From Pirellulales bacterium (lineage in GTDB: Bacteria; Planctomycetota; Planctomycetia; Pirellulales; Lacipirellulaceae): a stretch of DNA of 64,000 nt. The notes under the pieces are model-generated. The model was not told the DNA's origin, made no database searches, and saw only the letters and a list, made by a program, of their open reading frames with translations. Positions 1 through 9,048 of this stretch are shown here, one piece after another. The position numbers and the translations under genes are program-made. The stretch spans positions 1 through 64,000 of the forward strand of contig JAKVCC010000015.1 of NCBI GenBank assembly GCA_022448265.1. The letters are read 5' to 3'. Within the stretch, counting starts at the first letter, position 1, and each line of letters opens with the position of its first letter.

Positions 1-2129
1 TCTCCGGCACGATTTCGAGGGCCATGTGCCGCGAAGGACAAGCGGTCGAACGCCAGTTCGCCACAGGTCGGCACCCTGCCGTTGTCCCACAGTTTTTCGC
101 CGCCTTCGCCATGGATGGCCACCCGGACGTAGCCGCTGGAGTCGTAATGCACGCGGTATTGGTAGAGCGTGTCCGGCACGATTTCGACGGCCATGTATTC
201 TCGGACATAATCTGGCTCTTCTTCCATCGCCTCTTGCTTGTTGGTCAGTAGGATTTGCGAATACGCATGGCCGCCGACCGGATCCTTGAGGCCAATTATT
301 TGCAGGCGGAGCGAGGACGTGCCGTCCTGTTCGCCCAAGCGCACCTCGATGCTGCCGCCGCCGTGGTCGGGGACGCGGCTTGTGAGCAGGTCAAAGGTCA
401 AGAGGAACGAGCGGCCGCCGGTTTCCTCGATGTCGTAGTAGAGGGAGGGCGGCGTCCCGTCTTCTTTTTTGTCGCCCTGGCCTTCTTCGGCGGCTTCCTT
501 CACGGAAGGCGGGCGGGACAAGAGGTTCCGCACGGTGGCGGCCGTCAGCCCCGGCTCTGGCCAGGCGTCCTCAGCGCCGGGGCGGAACTCCGCGGGTTCC
601 CAGTTCCACAGCAGGGGCGGCCCAAGGACGTAAAGCCCGGGGCGATACTCGGTCGCCGGAAGCAACTGCTTCTCCAGCCCGGCTGGCGGCTCATCGCCCG
701 TTGCAATCTCGACAACCCGCATCGCCTGGCCGTCGTTTTCAGGGATTACGCCAAACGCGAACTCCTCGTCCACCTTCAGGGCGGGCACCTCCACCTCGTA
801 TTCGCGCGCGCGTGCGTTTTCTGTCGCCAACTTGATCCGGGCCGCAGGAGCGTGGTCGCCGCCGATGTTGGCCACACGCACGACCCCGTTCTCGCCCTGC
901 GCCGCCCGAAGCACTGGATCGGCGTAGAACGCCCGCAGTTGTTCGTTCAAGTTGAGGTGCGCTGCGCCGCCGTAAAAGGAGATGCCCGCCATTTCGGGGT
1001 AGGTGTAGCGAACCCAGTGCAGTTGGCGGCGCAACTCCTGCGGCGTGGTGATGCCGTAGCGAGCGCAATAGTCGGTTACCCCGCCTCCTATGCCCAGCGT
1101 CAAAAGCGACTTCTCGCTTATTTCGGCGGCGACTGTAGTCTCGTAGCGCCGGTGCCGTTTGTACTGGACCGTGTCGCGTTCTTGGATGGAGTCCAGGCTC
1201 GGGCCCCACAGGTAGGACTCCACCAGTACCCGGTCCGCCGCCTTCAAGCCCTTGATCATCCCCTCCCCATCGGAGAGGACGACGATGACGTACACGGCGA
1301 TGTTGGCTTCCGGCTCCATCTGGCGGGTCAACGCAATCGCTTCGCCAAGGTGGTGGCTTTCGGGACCGACGAGCAATTCGTCAATTACCACTCCGATCTC
1401 CGGCATGCGCGCCAAATCCTCCCGCCAATTGTCGACCACCGCCTTGATCCGCGCCGGTGGTTTCGCGTCTGGAAGCGATCTTTCCCACTGGTATTCGCCG
1501 CCGACCCAATGTTGCGGCACCACGCCCCTGTCGGCCCAGGCTCTCACGACGTCCTCGGCATCGGGTATCCGCATCCCGACCATCCCCTCGGTGATGAAGA
1601 CAAGGTCGGGGCGGGTATTCCAGTGGTGGAAATGCAGCCTGCGCCTCGTCGCCACGACGGCCTGGCTGGCCTGTCCCGCCTGTTCCCAGCCGCCTGCGGC
1701 GCGCACTTCCAAGCGGGCGGACAATGCATGGTCGCCGGCTGCCCCTGGAGTCCACTCGGCCTTGACGACAGCCTCTCGGGCGTCCGAGAGCAACATGACC
1801 TGCTTTTCGGCCAGCGGCCGCTGACCGGCTCGCTCGCCTTCAGCCACGGAAAAGACCACCCTCGCTTCCAACGCCTCCTCCGTTTTATACCGGATGAAGG
1901 CCGTCAGTTCCTGCCGCTCGCCGACCATCGGGAGCGAGCGAGGCACGCGCAGCCGGATGCCGGGTTGTTGCGCGGCGCCCTCATCCCCATTGGCGTGGCC
2001 GCCCAACAGGAAGGCAAACGAAGCCAGGAAAAGCATGGCCGCGGGCAGCGCCGATGCAAACAGCGACCGACCCGCCCGACGAGGTGCAAGAATCGGTCCC
2101 GCAAGCGCGCCAATTCGTATAGGCATCAT
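1..2129 (-). CDS. Secreted protein of unknown function, 3' end cut by window edge
   Basis: An open frame runs leftwards from ATG at 2129 (or the adjacent ATG at 2126) to base 1 without a stop, so at least 709 residues are encoded and the C-terminus is missing. The N-terminus has Arg residues, then a hydrophobic stretch at about residues 30-43 (LPAAMLFLASFAFLLGG), a likely signal peptide. The middle has alternating hydrophobic strand-like segments (VFITEGMVGMRIP, EIGVVIDELLVGPESH, ADRVLVESYLWGPS), which suggests a TIM-barrel-like, possibly glycosidase-related, fold. The last 150 residues look like a beta-rich lectin-type region (YQYRVHYDSSGYVRVAIHGE). I do not recognise the family; the fold is inference. 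The opposite strand also has a long open frame here, but only this strand gives a signal peptide and protein-like composition. Confidence 0.7.
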   Translation of the reverse strand, partial: MMPIRIGALAGPILAPRRAGRSLFASALPAAMLFLASFAFLLGGHANGDEGAAQQPGIRLRVPRSLPMVGERQELTAFIRYKTEEALEARVVFSVAEGERAGQRPLAEKQVMLLSDAREAVVKAEWTPGAAGDHALSARLEVRAAGGWEQAGQASQAVVATRRRLHFHHWNTRPDLVFITEGMVGMRIPDAEDVVRAWADRGVVPQHWVGGEYQWERSLPDAKPPARIKAVVDNWREDLARMPEIGVVIDELLVGPESHHLGEAIALTRQMEPEANIAVYVIVVLSDGEGMIKGLKAADRVLVESYLWGPSLDSIQERDTVQYKRHRRYETTVAAEISEKSLLTLGIGGGVTDYCARYGITTPQELRRQLHWVRYTYPEMAGISFYGGAAHLNLNEQLRAFYADPVLRAAQGENGVVRVANIGGDHAPAARIKLATENARAREYEVEVPALKVDEEFAFGVIPENDGQAMRVVEIATGDEPPAGLEKQLLPATEYRPGLYVLGPPLLWNWEPAEFRPGAEDAWPEPGLTAATVRNLLSRPPSVKEAAEEGQGDKKEDGTPPSLYYDIEETGGRSFLLTFDLLTSRVPDHGGGSIEVRLGEQDGTSSLRLQIIGLKDPVGGHAYSQILLTNKQEAMEEEPDYVREYMAVEIVPDTLYQYRVHYDSSGYVRVAIHGEGGEKLWDNGRVPTCGELAFDRLSFAAHGPRNRAG

Positions 2130-2240
2130 TTTTATTGATCTTTTCTCTGTTAGGTTGATGTGAACCGTGCGCCAAAACCTCTTGGGCGTCGCGGCCAGCG
2201 CGCTAGATGCGGTAGGACCAACGATTCCGTCTTGCTGATT

Positions 2241-3023
2241 CTATTGTGCCACCAATCGCATGCTGAGTTGCTCCAATCGACCCAAATCCGCATGAACGTG
2301 GTCGCCCGCCTCTAGAGGTGTCATGCCGGTACATGTTCCTGTCGTAATGATGTCTCCGGTCTTCAGTCCTCGGTCACGAAGATTCTTGTGGTTGGCGAGC
2401 CAGGCAACCGCGCCAAAAGGATTTCCGAAGATCGACATGCCACTGTGTCCGCTCTGAGATTCCCGGTCATTGACGATCTGTGTGACAGGATGTTGCGTCA
2501 GGTCCAACTGGCTCCAATTGCTGAGCTGGTCTCCCATTACAAAATCCGCATTCACTCCACCATCGGCAATGAGCAGTATCCCATTTCCGGTAAGCTCCAT
2601 ATCAAACCGCGTCGCCACCAGTTCAAACGCCGGTCCGATCCACGCCGCCGCCGCTTCGACGTCATGCTGCGTATAGTTCGAATCGCGCGGAGGAAGATCC
2701 CTTCCCAGGCCTACGGCGATCTCCGTTTCAATAAAAATTTGGTGCTTGCTGGGAAGTGCCACGACTTCGTCGCTACGATGAGAGAATCGTTCAAAAAGAG
2801 GACCATAAAATGGCTCCGACAAGCCGAGCGCAGTGAGCGCCGCATCGCTTGTAGCGCCCAATTTGAAACCGATAATCTCTTCATCCGCAACTTGAGAAAC
2901 AGCGTCCTGGATTTCGTAGGCTGCAGCTTCGTCGGCGGGCACTTTCACGGACGACATGCTGATTCGTGTGCCCTGAATACGCGCATTCCAAAGTCGTTCA
3001 GCGAGCGACATAGTCATAATCAT
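2241..3023 (-). CDS. 2-keto-4-pentenoate hydratase-like protein (fumarylacetoacetase superfamily)
   Basis: A 260-residue protein of the MhpD/DmpE/HpcG hydratase type, which hydrates 2-oxo-4-enoates in meta-cleavage and sugar-acid pathways and needs a divalent metal. Family hallmarks seen: ADEEIIGFKLGATS near residue 45, the FIETEIAVGLGRDL segment (acidic metal-ligand region) near 96, and the C-terminal TGDIITTGTCTGMTPLEAGD loop with VHADLG. The length matches the family. ATG 3023 is the first of three in-frame Met codons (3023, 3017, 3011); the downstream ones are possible. It lies 18 bp after the transaldolase-like gene on the same strand, so the two are probably co-transcribed. The true substrate is unknown; the pairing suggests sugar-acid or keto-acid metabolism rather than aromatic breakdown, which is inference. 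Confidence 0.8.
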   Translation of the reverse strand: MIMTMSLAERLWNARIQGTRISMSSVKVPADEAAAYEIQDAVSQVADEEIIGFKLGATSDAALTALGLSEPFYGPLFERFSHRSDEVVALPSKHQIFIETEIAVGLGRDLPPRDSNYTQHDVEAAAAWIGPAFELVATRFDMELTGNGILLIADGGVNADFVMGDQLSNWSQLDLTQHPVTQIVNDRESQSGHSGMSIFGNPFGAVAWLANHKNLRDRGLKTGDIITTGTCTGMTPLEAGDHVHADLGRLEQLSMRLVAQ

Positions 3024-3041
3024 GGATGAAGCAATTCGATC

Positions 3042-4091
3042 TTACGCCGAGGTGAATGCACGGCGATAGTTGGCAACTTCTCGCAGAACTGCGTCGCAGC
3101 CATCGATAAAGTTATTGCGAAACCGCAACAGAGGTTCAAATTTTTCGAACTCGTGGGGAGCAAGCCCCTCGTCATCGTAGGCTCGACGGAAATCAGGAAT
3201 CTTTTCACGCAGTTCAGCAATCACCGCAGCGTCATCTTCGGCATGGATGCGATCGACGATGAGCGGATCTAGGGCGAACAGTTCTTCGAATGTGCTGTAG
3301 TTGATAGTAATGTGTGCGTCGCCGCCAACCCATTCTGTGAAGTGATAGGGTGCCCGCGCACCTCCGCCCAGCATCGTGGTCGCAAAGCCGCGTTCCTTAA
3401 TCACGCGGTATTGCTTACGCATGACGATCGTACCCGCCTGCCGGACAACGTCCTCCGAAATGTCGATGCCTTGGGCAGCCACCTGCGATTGAATCTCTTC
3501 ATCATAGATGCCGGTGATGTGGGTCAGGTAGAAGGGTGGCGCGTTTCCGCTCTTGGCCGATGCCGCGGCGTAGAGCTCGCACATGGCAACGGCTTGGGCG
3601 ATGGAGAAAATCTCAGTGGCACAGATCGGAATATTCAATTCTACCAGACGCTCCATAGCCGCCATTCCGGACTCAATGACCGGAATCTTTGCCATGTAAT
3701 TGGCGCCAACCTTGGCGTGACGCAGCGTCGTCCCAATGATTGGTTCGGGGGCATAATCATTCCGAGGATCGTCCTGCATCGTAACGAAGCCCTCCCGACC
3801 GCCGCTCGACTCGTATAGCGGCAAAAACTCTTGCATGATACGGCCACTGATGATTTGGTAGATTCGATCGGCGGCTTGATGGTCGTCCGAAAAGTCGGGG
3901 ACCACGCTTTGAATCACGCCGACCATGTAATCGTGTTCGGATTTAAGCAGTTTGGAGCCGTATGCTGGATTGGTAGTGCAGCTGATCGCACCCGCATCCA
4001 TCGCATTTCTCATGTCGCTAAGTGAAGGATTGTTTACCCACACTCGTGTCTTTGTTTCCGCTGCAACGCGATGGAAGTAGTCTTTGGCCAC
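3042..4091 (-). CDS. Transaldolase family protein
   Basis: A 349-residue TIM-barrel protein of the transaldolase family, with the family's N-terminal feature VWVNNPSLSDMRNAMDAG followed by ISCTTNPA (the D...TTNP pattern of class I transaldolases) and a Schiff-base-type strand VGANYMAKIPVIESG, where the Lys is the likely nucleophile (about residue 135). The C-terminal third (ELREKIPDFRRAYDDEGL) is longer than in the 220-residue FSA/TalC group. The start is GTG at 4091, preceded by AGGA eight bases upstream. It is the first gene of a two-gene unit with the hydratase gene. Enzymes of this family cleave or transfer dihydroxyacetone units; the substrate cannot be read from sequence. Confidence 0.82.
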   Translation of the reverse strand: MAKDYFHRVAAETKTRVWVNNPSLSDMRNAMDAGAISCTTNPAYGSKLLKSEHDYMVGVIQSVVPDFSDDHQAADRIYQIISGRIMQEFLPLYESSGGREGFVTMQDDPRNDYAPEPIIGTTLRHAKVGANYMAKIPVIESGMAAMERLVELNIPICATEIFSIAQAVAMCELYAAASAKSGNAPPFYLTHITGIYDEEIQSQVAAQGIDISEDVVRQAGTIVMRKQYRVIKERGFATTMLGGGARAPYHFTEWVGGDAHITINYSTFEELFALDPLIVDRIHAEDDAAVIAELREKIPDFRRAYDDEGLAPHEFEKFEPLLRFRNNFIDGCDAVLREVANYRRAFTSA

Positions 4092-4570
4092 GGTTTCTGG
4101 TCCTCATTCAAAAAAGTCGCTGCCTACTGAGGAAATCGGCTACTCCGATATCACCATTTTCATTGAAGTTGCCAGTATGACAACCTCTCGATTTAAGTAC
4201 CACGTACAGTGAGAGAAATCGGGTTAATAATTCTGCTGCTGTTTTGCAGGGTGGCCATAGGCCGACCGGAAGAACTGCAGCGGGCGGTTGTAGTCAAGCC
4301 GCCTCGATTACCTTGTCGAGTGTATCGAACCACCCTTCTACCAGGTGCTGTTTACGGCAATCTTCGTCGAGATCGACAGCCGTTTGAGAGAGAGGCGTCC
4401 GAAGTGAGCGATCCTTTGACGTTCGTCTGACGCAAGCAATGAGGGGCTTGTTTGGCCGTATCTAAGTGGTATCTTGTAACAACTTTCGGGCCGTGGCAAG
4501 CAACCGTGCGTAAGGCGGTAGCAGCCTTCTCAAGTGAGTAGAAACAAAGAAGAATTATCCAACACAAGTT
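4092..4570. other. Intergenic region with a possible gene relic
   Basis: No intact gene. On the minus strand, about 4298-4464, one frame reads like the C-terminus of a real protein (AVDLDEDCRKQHLVEGWF, then a stop) but has an upstream stop at its left limit and no credible start, so a decayed gene end is possible. An 11-base copy of the tRNA 5' end (tCGGGCCGTGG) occurs near 4486, about 85 bp before the tRNA. Confidence 0.3.
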
Positions 4571-4644
4571 CGGGCCGTGGCGCAGTCTGGTAGCGCGTTT
4601 GACTGGGGGTCAAAAGGTCGCAGGTTCGAATCCTGTCGGCCCGA
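4571..4644 (+). tRNA. tRNA-Pro (anticodon GGG)
   Basis: A 74-nt cloverleaf folds by eye. The acceptor stem is CGGGCCG/CGGCCCG, the D arm GCGC...GCGC with AGTCTGGTA loop, the anticodon stem TTTGA/TCAAA around loop CTGGGGG (anticodon GGG), the variable loop AGGTC and the T arm GCAGG-TTCGAAT-CCTGT, with A as discriminator base. The C1-G72 pair and the sequence pattern fit bacterial proline tRNAs. The CCA end is not encoded (CTT follows). GGG reads CCC and CCU. Confidence 0.96.
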
Positions 4645-4647
4645 CTT

Positions 4648-4694
4648 AGAAAGAGCCATCAAAAATAGGGTTTTGGTGGCTTTCTTCTTTTGAC
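4648..4694 (+). terminator. Intrinsic terminator of the tRNA gene
   Basis: Just after the tRNA, AAAGAGCCATCAAAA pairs with TTTTGGTGGCTTTCTT (G-U pairs and one bulge) around a short ATAGGG loop, followed by a T-rich tail (ttcttctttt). The position directly after the tRNA supports the call. Confidence 0.7.
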
Positions 4695-5087
4695 CCTATG
4701 GCTTCAGGATAGCCAATGTTACCAAGAGTGTTACTTTTGGTTTTCCTGGTGCTTTCAGCCGTTGCAACTCATCGCCTATAGCCTCGGGCGTTATTCAACC
4801 AAGGGCGGTTTTCGCGGAAGAAAGCGTGGTTGTTCTGGCCGTCGACGATGAGTACCTTCAACCAACGGCGATCTCTTAGTTGTCAACGCACAACACTGCT
4901 TGTCACTGCCGACAAGGACACAGAAAGACACGCGTTCAACAATAGCATTCGATGGAACAGAGCCATGAAATTGCCCTCTAAGAAAAACAAGGAAGCTCTT
5001 CCCCAGGAAGCGGCGACGTGGGTCTCGATTGCGTTGGCTCCGTGAGCGAAACAAAATCAGGGGCAAACCGAAGGTCGACAGAGGATT
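4695..5087. other. Intergenic region upstream of the transposase relic
   Basis: No intact gene. Near 5000-5070 a plus-strand frame with a basic run (RKRRRGSRLRWLRERNK) resembles the linker before the DDE domain of IS3-type transposases, so the relic annotated next may begin here; this is weak. Confidence 0.3.
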
Positions 5088-5400
5088 TGGCTGTTGGTAG
5101 TGATCGACAAATTCACTACCGAGTGCCTAGCGTTTGAAGCTGCTCGATCGTTCACGGCTAGACAAGGTAGTGGAAGGCCTGTGCTACCTGTTTGTCGTAC
5201 ATGGGATTCCTTAGTTCATTCTTAGCGATAACGGACCAGCGTTCCTGGCTAAGGGGGTGCACAAATGGCTCAACCAAGTAGGTTGCGTTATTTATATTGC
5301 CCCAGGTAGCCCCTGGGAGAACAGCTGTGTGGAGATCTGTGCAAATCTCGTAAATGGCGAGTTGTCCCTAAGCTTGGCTGAGGCACCTGGCGGGTCAATG
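5088..5400 (+). pseudogene. Degraded IS3-family transposase (orfB-type integrase core)
   Basis: Two reading frames together give the rve/DDE core of an IS3-family OrfB. The first frame (5088-5165) reads WLLVVIDKFTTECLAFEAAR. After a frameshift near 5160 the second reads VVEGLCYLFVVHGIP, then an in-frame TAG at 5212-5214, then FILSDNGPAFLAKG and IYIAPGSPWENSCVE. The second Asp (SDNGP) and the Glu (PWEN..VE) of the catalytic triad are visible, as in functional relatives (typically SDNGPEF and PGSPWENGYVE). With one frameshift, one stop, no N-terminal half and no recognisable terminal inverted repeats, it cannot make an active transposase. An old insertion is the simplest reading. Confidence 0.85.
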
Positions 5401-5589
5401 TTTCGGCGACGGAAATTCAAAAATAAGATCAGTAGATGAGGAATATAGAGAAAAACTGCACAGCGCTAGACACGGGGGAGGGCACAGCATGTTATAATTG
5501 CGAAACTTAGAGCCTGGGCCAGTTTCAGGCGCAACCCATATGGGAAATGTTGGTTTGTTTCTCGTCACACATTAGGAGGAGGTCGATCC

Positions 5590-6570
5590 ATGGATCGCCC
5601 CAAACTGGCGAAGGACATTATGGTCACAAAGCTGGTGACCTTGTTGCCGGACAAGGACGTGTTTAAGGCGATGGGCCTCTTGTTTAAAAACCGGATTTCC
5701 GGAGCACCTGTCGTTGATGACCAGCAAAAATTTCTTGGCGTGTTCTCCGAAAAATGTTGCATCAGGTTGTTGAACGACACCGTTCAGCCTGCTGGTCAAG
5801 GAGTGGACTTAGGCGCAAAGTCAGTTGCTGCGAATAAACATGCGAAAGACGTCATGGTGGCCCGGCTGGTAACGCTCAGGCCGGAAAGTGATGTCTTTCA
5901 GGCAATTGGATACCTTCTAAAACATCGTGTTTCTGGAGCGCCCGTCGTTGACGAGGAGCATATGTTTATCGGTGTCTTCTCCGAAAGATACTGCATGAGC
6001 GTGCTAATCGATTCGGCGTATGAACAGCTGCCCACGACTGCAGTTTCAGCTTTCATGGACACCGATTTTGGCCGAACGATTACCGAAGATACAAACCTTG
6101 CAAGTATTGCGCAGTTATTCGTCGATACCCACTACCGCCGTCTTCCCGTGTTGCGCGAGGGCAAGCTGGTCGGCCAGATCAGTCGGCGTGATATTCTTCT
6201 CGCCGCCCACAAAGTTTCTGCGATCGAAGAGGAACGTGAGGCTGCACGACATTATCTTCGTGCGCTGAGACAAGCAAGGGGCGTAACGAGCGAGGATGGT
6301 GAAGAGCCAAGTCTCACGGTCCATGCATTTATGGATTCAGATGCCCAGACAGTCACCGAGGAGACCGATCTGTTGAGCATTGCGCAGATCTTCTTGAGCA
6401 CGAACTATCGCCGTCTTCCTGTGTTGCGGGATGGCAGGCTGGTCGGTCAGATCAGTCGCCGTGATCTCCTCCGCGTTACCAATGAGCTGTTGGCCATTCC
6501 ACCAGAACAGGAGAGCTCGCTATTGTATTTGAGTTCGCTAATGGAACGCCACGAGGCACCGATTGAATAA
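5590..6570 (+). CDS. Protein with four CBS domains
   Basis: A 326-residue cytoplasmic protein made almost only of CBS domains: domain 1 about residues 5-70 (AKDIMVTKLVTLLPDKDVFK..GAPVVDD), domain 2 about 85-145 (AKDVMVARLVTLRPESDVFQ..GAPVVDEE), domain 3 about 150-205 (RRLPVLREGKLVGQISRRDI) and domain 4 about 240-295 (RRLPVLRDGRLVGQISRRDL). Domains 1/2 and 3/4 are near copies, so the gene arose by internal duplication. CBS pairs (Bateman modules) bind adenine nucleotides and sense energy state or ionic strength; no catalytic domain is attached, so a stand-alone regulatory subunit is likely. The ATG at 5590 has a strong ribosome site (AGGAGG at 5574-5580). It stands alone between the transposase relic and a gene-poor stretch. 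Confidence 0.88.
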   Translation: MDRPKLAKDIMVTKLVTLLPDKDVFKAMGLLFKNRISGAPVVDDQQKFLGVFSEKCCIRLLNDTVQPAGQGVDLGAKSVAANKHAKDVMVARLVTLRPESDVFQAIGYLLKHRVSGAPVVDEEHMFIGVFSERYCMSVLIDSAYEQLPTTAVSAFMDTDFGRTITEDTNLASIAQLFVDTHYRRLPVLREGKLVGQISRRDILLAAHKVSAIEEEREAARHYLRALRQARGVTSEDGEEPSLTVHAFMDSDAQTVTEETDLLSIAQIFLSTNYRRLPVLRDGRLVGQISRRDLLRVTNELLAIPPEQESSLLYLSSLMERHEAPIE

Positions 6571-7109
6571 GGGCTTCATATAGGGAATGACCTTCTCTAC
6601 TGCACCGGTGGCCTTTTTCTGTGTTGTGCATTTTTCAGATCTATTGCAGTCTGGGGCACTGCAAACACGACCCTCCGACATTCGTCCATGGATCAGGATT
6701 GTAACGATACCTGGATGGGGCCGTTGTTGGATGCCATGCCGCGCTTAGCCATTCTGATGGCCGATGCCGACGGTGGCGCTTGGCTGGGCACGTTGCAAAG
6801 TGCGATGTTGCCAGTATCGATTTCCGCACAGATGACTGACGAATCGAATGGCTTGTGATAGCCCGTGCTGGCATCGTTGGGCATGGGTGTTTTGCCTCCC
6901 CTGCCGCAGACGGCCACGCTAGCAGACTGTTTTTGGGCGGGATTCGCTGGTTTGGCCTTGTTGTTTCCGGTGGGTTTTACTAAACGCACTAATTACTTTT
7001 TCTGCTTTTCCTTTTCGCACTTATCGCAAACCTGCTCTTCAGCGACCCAACGTCTACCCCCGTGAATTCGCTTTACGCCGGCGGCAACGCTGGAGGATAA
7101 AAAGATCTG
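6571..7109. other. Gene-poor region before the outer-membrane protein gene
   Basis: No recognisable gene. A 56-codon plus-strand frame (6688-6858, starting MDQDCNDTWMGP) is possible but has no clear ribosome site and no known relative. The promoter of the next gene is probably in the last 200 bp; its ribosome site GGAGG is at about 7091. Confidence 0.3.
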
Positions 7110-8735
7110 ATGGCTCAAACAAAAATACGCTTTTGCGCGATTGCTGCTGGGCACTTGCTTGTGATCTGCATTGCTATGGGGACGGTCCAGGCCACTGATC
7201 GGCCGAATCGAGATGCGAGCAAAGCAGTTGCCACTCCCAAATGGTTGGATCCGCTGATCGATCCGGTCGTGTTGACCGCGTCCGAGTCAGCGCCCCGGAA
7301 GGGCCGGCGCCATCGCTTCGCGCCGCGTCGCGGTCCTGTCCATGGCAAATTAGTGAACAACTCTAATACGAGCAATGGCTCTCCGGCTTTCGCGATTGTC
7401 GATCGTTATGGAGGTGTGTTGCGATACGTAGAGCCCGTCGAGGGCACGAACCTGGATCCGCATCTGGGACAAATTGTCGGCGTGCGCCACGACATCGGTG
7501 ACATACTGCTCGCGTCCCAACTTGCGCTTCCAGCGGTTGCAGACTCCAGTGGCATCCGATTAGCACAGTTTGAAGAAGCACTTCCGCCCGGTGAAGAAAT
7601 GGTGGGCGGTCCGAACGGTGTCAATCATGAGGGGCCGGTCTACCTGGATCAGCTCGGCGACCTGGGCGATTGTCCAAGTTGCCAGACCAATACGTGTCGA
7701 CGGGGAGGGTACTGCGGCGATGCGATCATAGATTGTGGCAGCCCCTGCTGTGCCCCGGCGCCCAAGTATCGAATGTTTGCCGATTATTTGCTTTGGCAAC
7801 CCAGAAGCACTGAGGTCGCCTACGCGGTGCCTCTATCCAACGGTGTGCCGGTCGGCCCAACGGCTACGGCAGACGTTGATTACGAATCCGGATTCCGCGT
7901 AGGTTTGGAGACGCTGCTCTCAACTTGTTCCTGGTTGAGCGCCAGTTACACACACTATGAAGGGAGCGGTACCTCCAGCGCATCTATCGACCCAGCCGCA
8001 GGTAATATTTTTTCGCTGGTTACCCATCCGGTGACGTTCGATCCGGCCATCCTAGGTTTTGAGGCGTCGGCAAGCCTAGGCATCGACTTGCGTATTATCG
8101 ATATCGACTACCGCCGTAGGGTTTTCAGTAATTCAGATTGCTGCGGCGGCTGTGGTGACCGGGTCGGTTGCGGTGACAATTGTGGTGGCAGCTGTCTCGG
8201 AGGGTGTGGGCCGATTCGGCTAAACTATGTCACTGGGGTGCGCTACGCAGAATTCGACCAGGACTTTCGCTCGTTTCAGCCATTGTTCGGCGGAAATGTG
8301 GATTCGCTCGACAGGCAGCTCAACGCGCGTGTCGATTTTCGGGGCGCTGGCCCCAAGTTCGGATTCGAAGTGGAAACCCGCTCCTGTTGTTGCCCTGCCT
8401 TCATCTACGCCCGGTCGTATGCCAGCTTTTTGGCGGGCCAATATGAGGGAATCTACACGCAGAGCGACGAAGGTGCCCCGGTCCAGGCTTACAACACCTG
8501 GCAGAAAGATCGTCTGGCCCCAGTTTTAGACCTGGAACTCGGTTTGGGTTTTTGTGGCCCTCGCAGCACCTGCCTCAGGAATGCGCGTTTTTCAGTTGGT
8601 TATGTCACCAGCTACTGGTTCAACGCGGTTACGACCGATGCGTTTATCGAGGCCGCCCAATTCTTAAATTACGTGGAATTGGGCGACACGATTTCGTTTG
8701 ACGGGCTGGCCGCGCGCGCTGAGATAGTATTCTGA
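7110..8735 (+). CDS. Lpg1974/BBP-type outer-membrane beta-barrel protein
   Basis: A 541-residue exported protein. The N-terminus has a signal peptide (hydrophobic IAAGHLLVICIAMGTVQA, cleavage near residue 30). Residues 30-185 are a low-similarity linker. Then a cysteine-rich stretch (CPSCQTNTCRRGGYCGD, CGSPCC) leads into YRMFADYLLWQPR, the typical barrel start of planctomycete Lpg1974-family (Legionella_OMP-like) porins. The barrel is of alternating strands with aromatic girdles and ends in a C-terminal Phe (LAARAEIVF), the outer-membrane sorting signal. A Gly/Cys insertion near residues 345-370 (CCGGCGDRVGCGD) probably forms a disulphide-rich external loop. ATG 7110 follows GGAGG. A pore or structural role is known for the family; the permeant is unknown. 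Confidence 0.82.
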   Translation: MAQTKIRFCAIAAGHLLVICIAMGTVQATDRPNRDASKAVATPKWLDPLIDPVVLTASESAPRKGRRHRFAPRRGPVHGKLVNNSNTSNGSPAFAIVDRYGGVLRYVEPVEGTNLDPHLGQIVGVRHDIGDILLASQLALPAVADSSGIRLAQFEEALPPGEEMVGGPNGVNHEGPVYLDQLGDLGDCPSCQTNTCRRGGYCGDAIIDCGSPCCAPAPKYRMFADYLLWQPRSTEVAYAVPLSNGVPVGPTATADVDYESGFRVGLETLLSTCSWLSASYTHYEGSGTSSASIDPAAGNIFSLVTHPVTFDPAILGFEASASLGIDLRIIDIDYRRRVFSNSDCCGGCGDRVGCGDNCGGSCLGGCGPIRLNYVTGVRYAEFDQDFRSFQPLFGGNVDSLDRQLNARVDFRGAGPKFGFEVETRSCCCPAFIYARSYASFLAGQYEGIYTQSDEGAPVQAYNTWQKDRLAPVLDLELGLGFCGPRSTCLRNARFSVGYVTSYWFNAVTTDAFIEAAQFLNYVELGDTISFDGLAARAEIVF

Positions 8736-9048
8736 ACGACCCGCTGCCTAAAAAGACTAGAGGGTAGCACGAGGTGGATTCAAGTCGATCTACCTTGGGG
8801 AGTGCCATCGGTCGTAGTGCTAACGGCATCACCCAGATTCGCAAACACTTTGTCTGCTGCGCTGGATTCTTCCGCCGATTCTTTTTCGGTCGTTGTCGGT
8901 CCTGCAGAGTTCAGCAAGGGTGGCTGCTGTATGCCGCTTGGGATGCCGGCTCGACAATCTGCTCGGGTGCCATACTCAGAAATTCGATACCGTTTGTCGG
9001 CATGGAGATGCCGAGATTGCCTGGCGACGTAACACCGTAGACAGCCTG
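8736..9048. other. Convergent intergenic region, possible relic on minus strand
   Basis: Lies between converging genes. On the minus strand one frame reads VYGVTSPGNLGISMPTNGIE and ends in a stop at about 8914, where a second frame continues with LLNSAGPTTTEKESAEESS to a stop near 8780. Joined by one frameshift, the pair looks like the tail of a former protein with a low-complexity end. No family is recognised and no start is visible. Confidence 0.3.

Noticed and set aside
255..2138. Long plus-strand open frame of about 627 codons
   Set aside because: It is antisense to the gene read from 2129 to base 1, which has a signal peptide and normal composition; the plus frame is rich in Arg, Pro and His with no recognisable motif.
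6688..6858. 56-codon plus-strand frame in the gene-poor stretch
   Set aside because: No ribosome site and no recognisable similarity; mentioned only in the intergenic entry.
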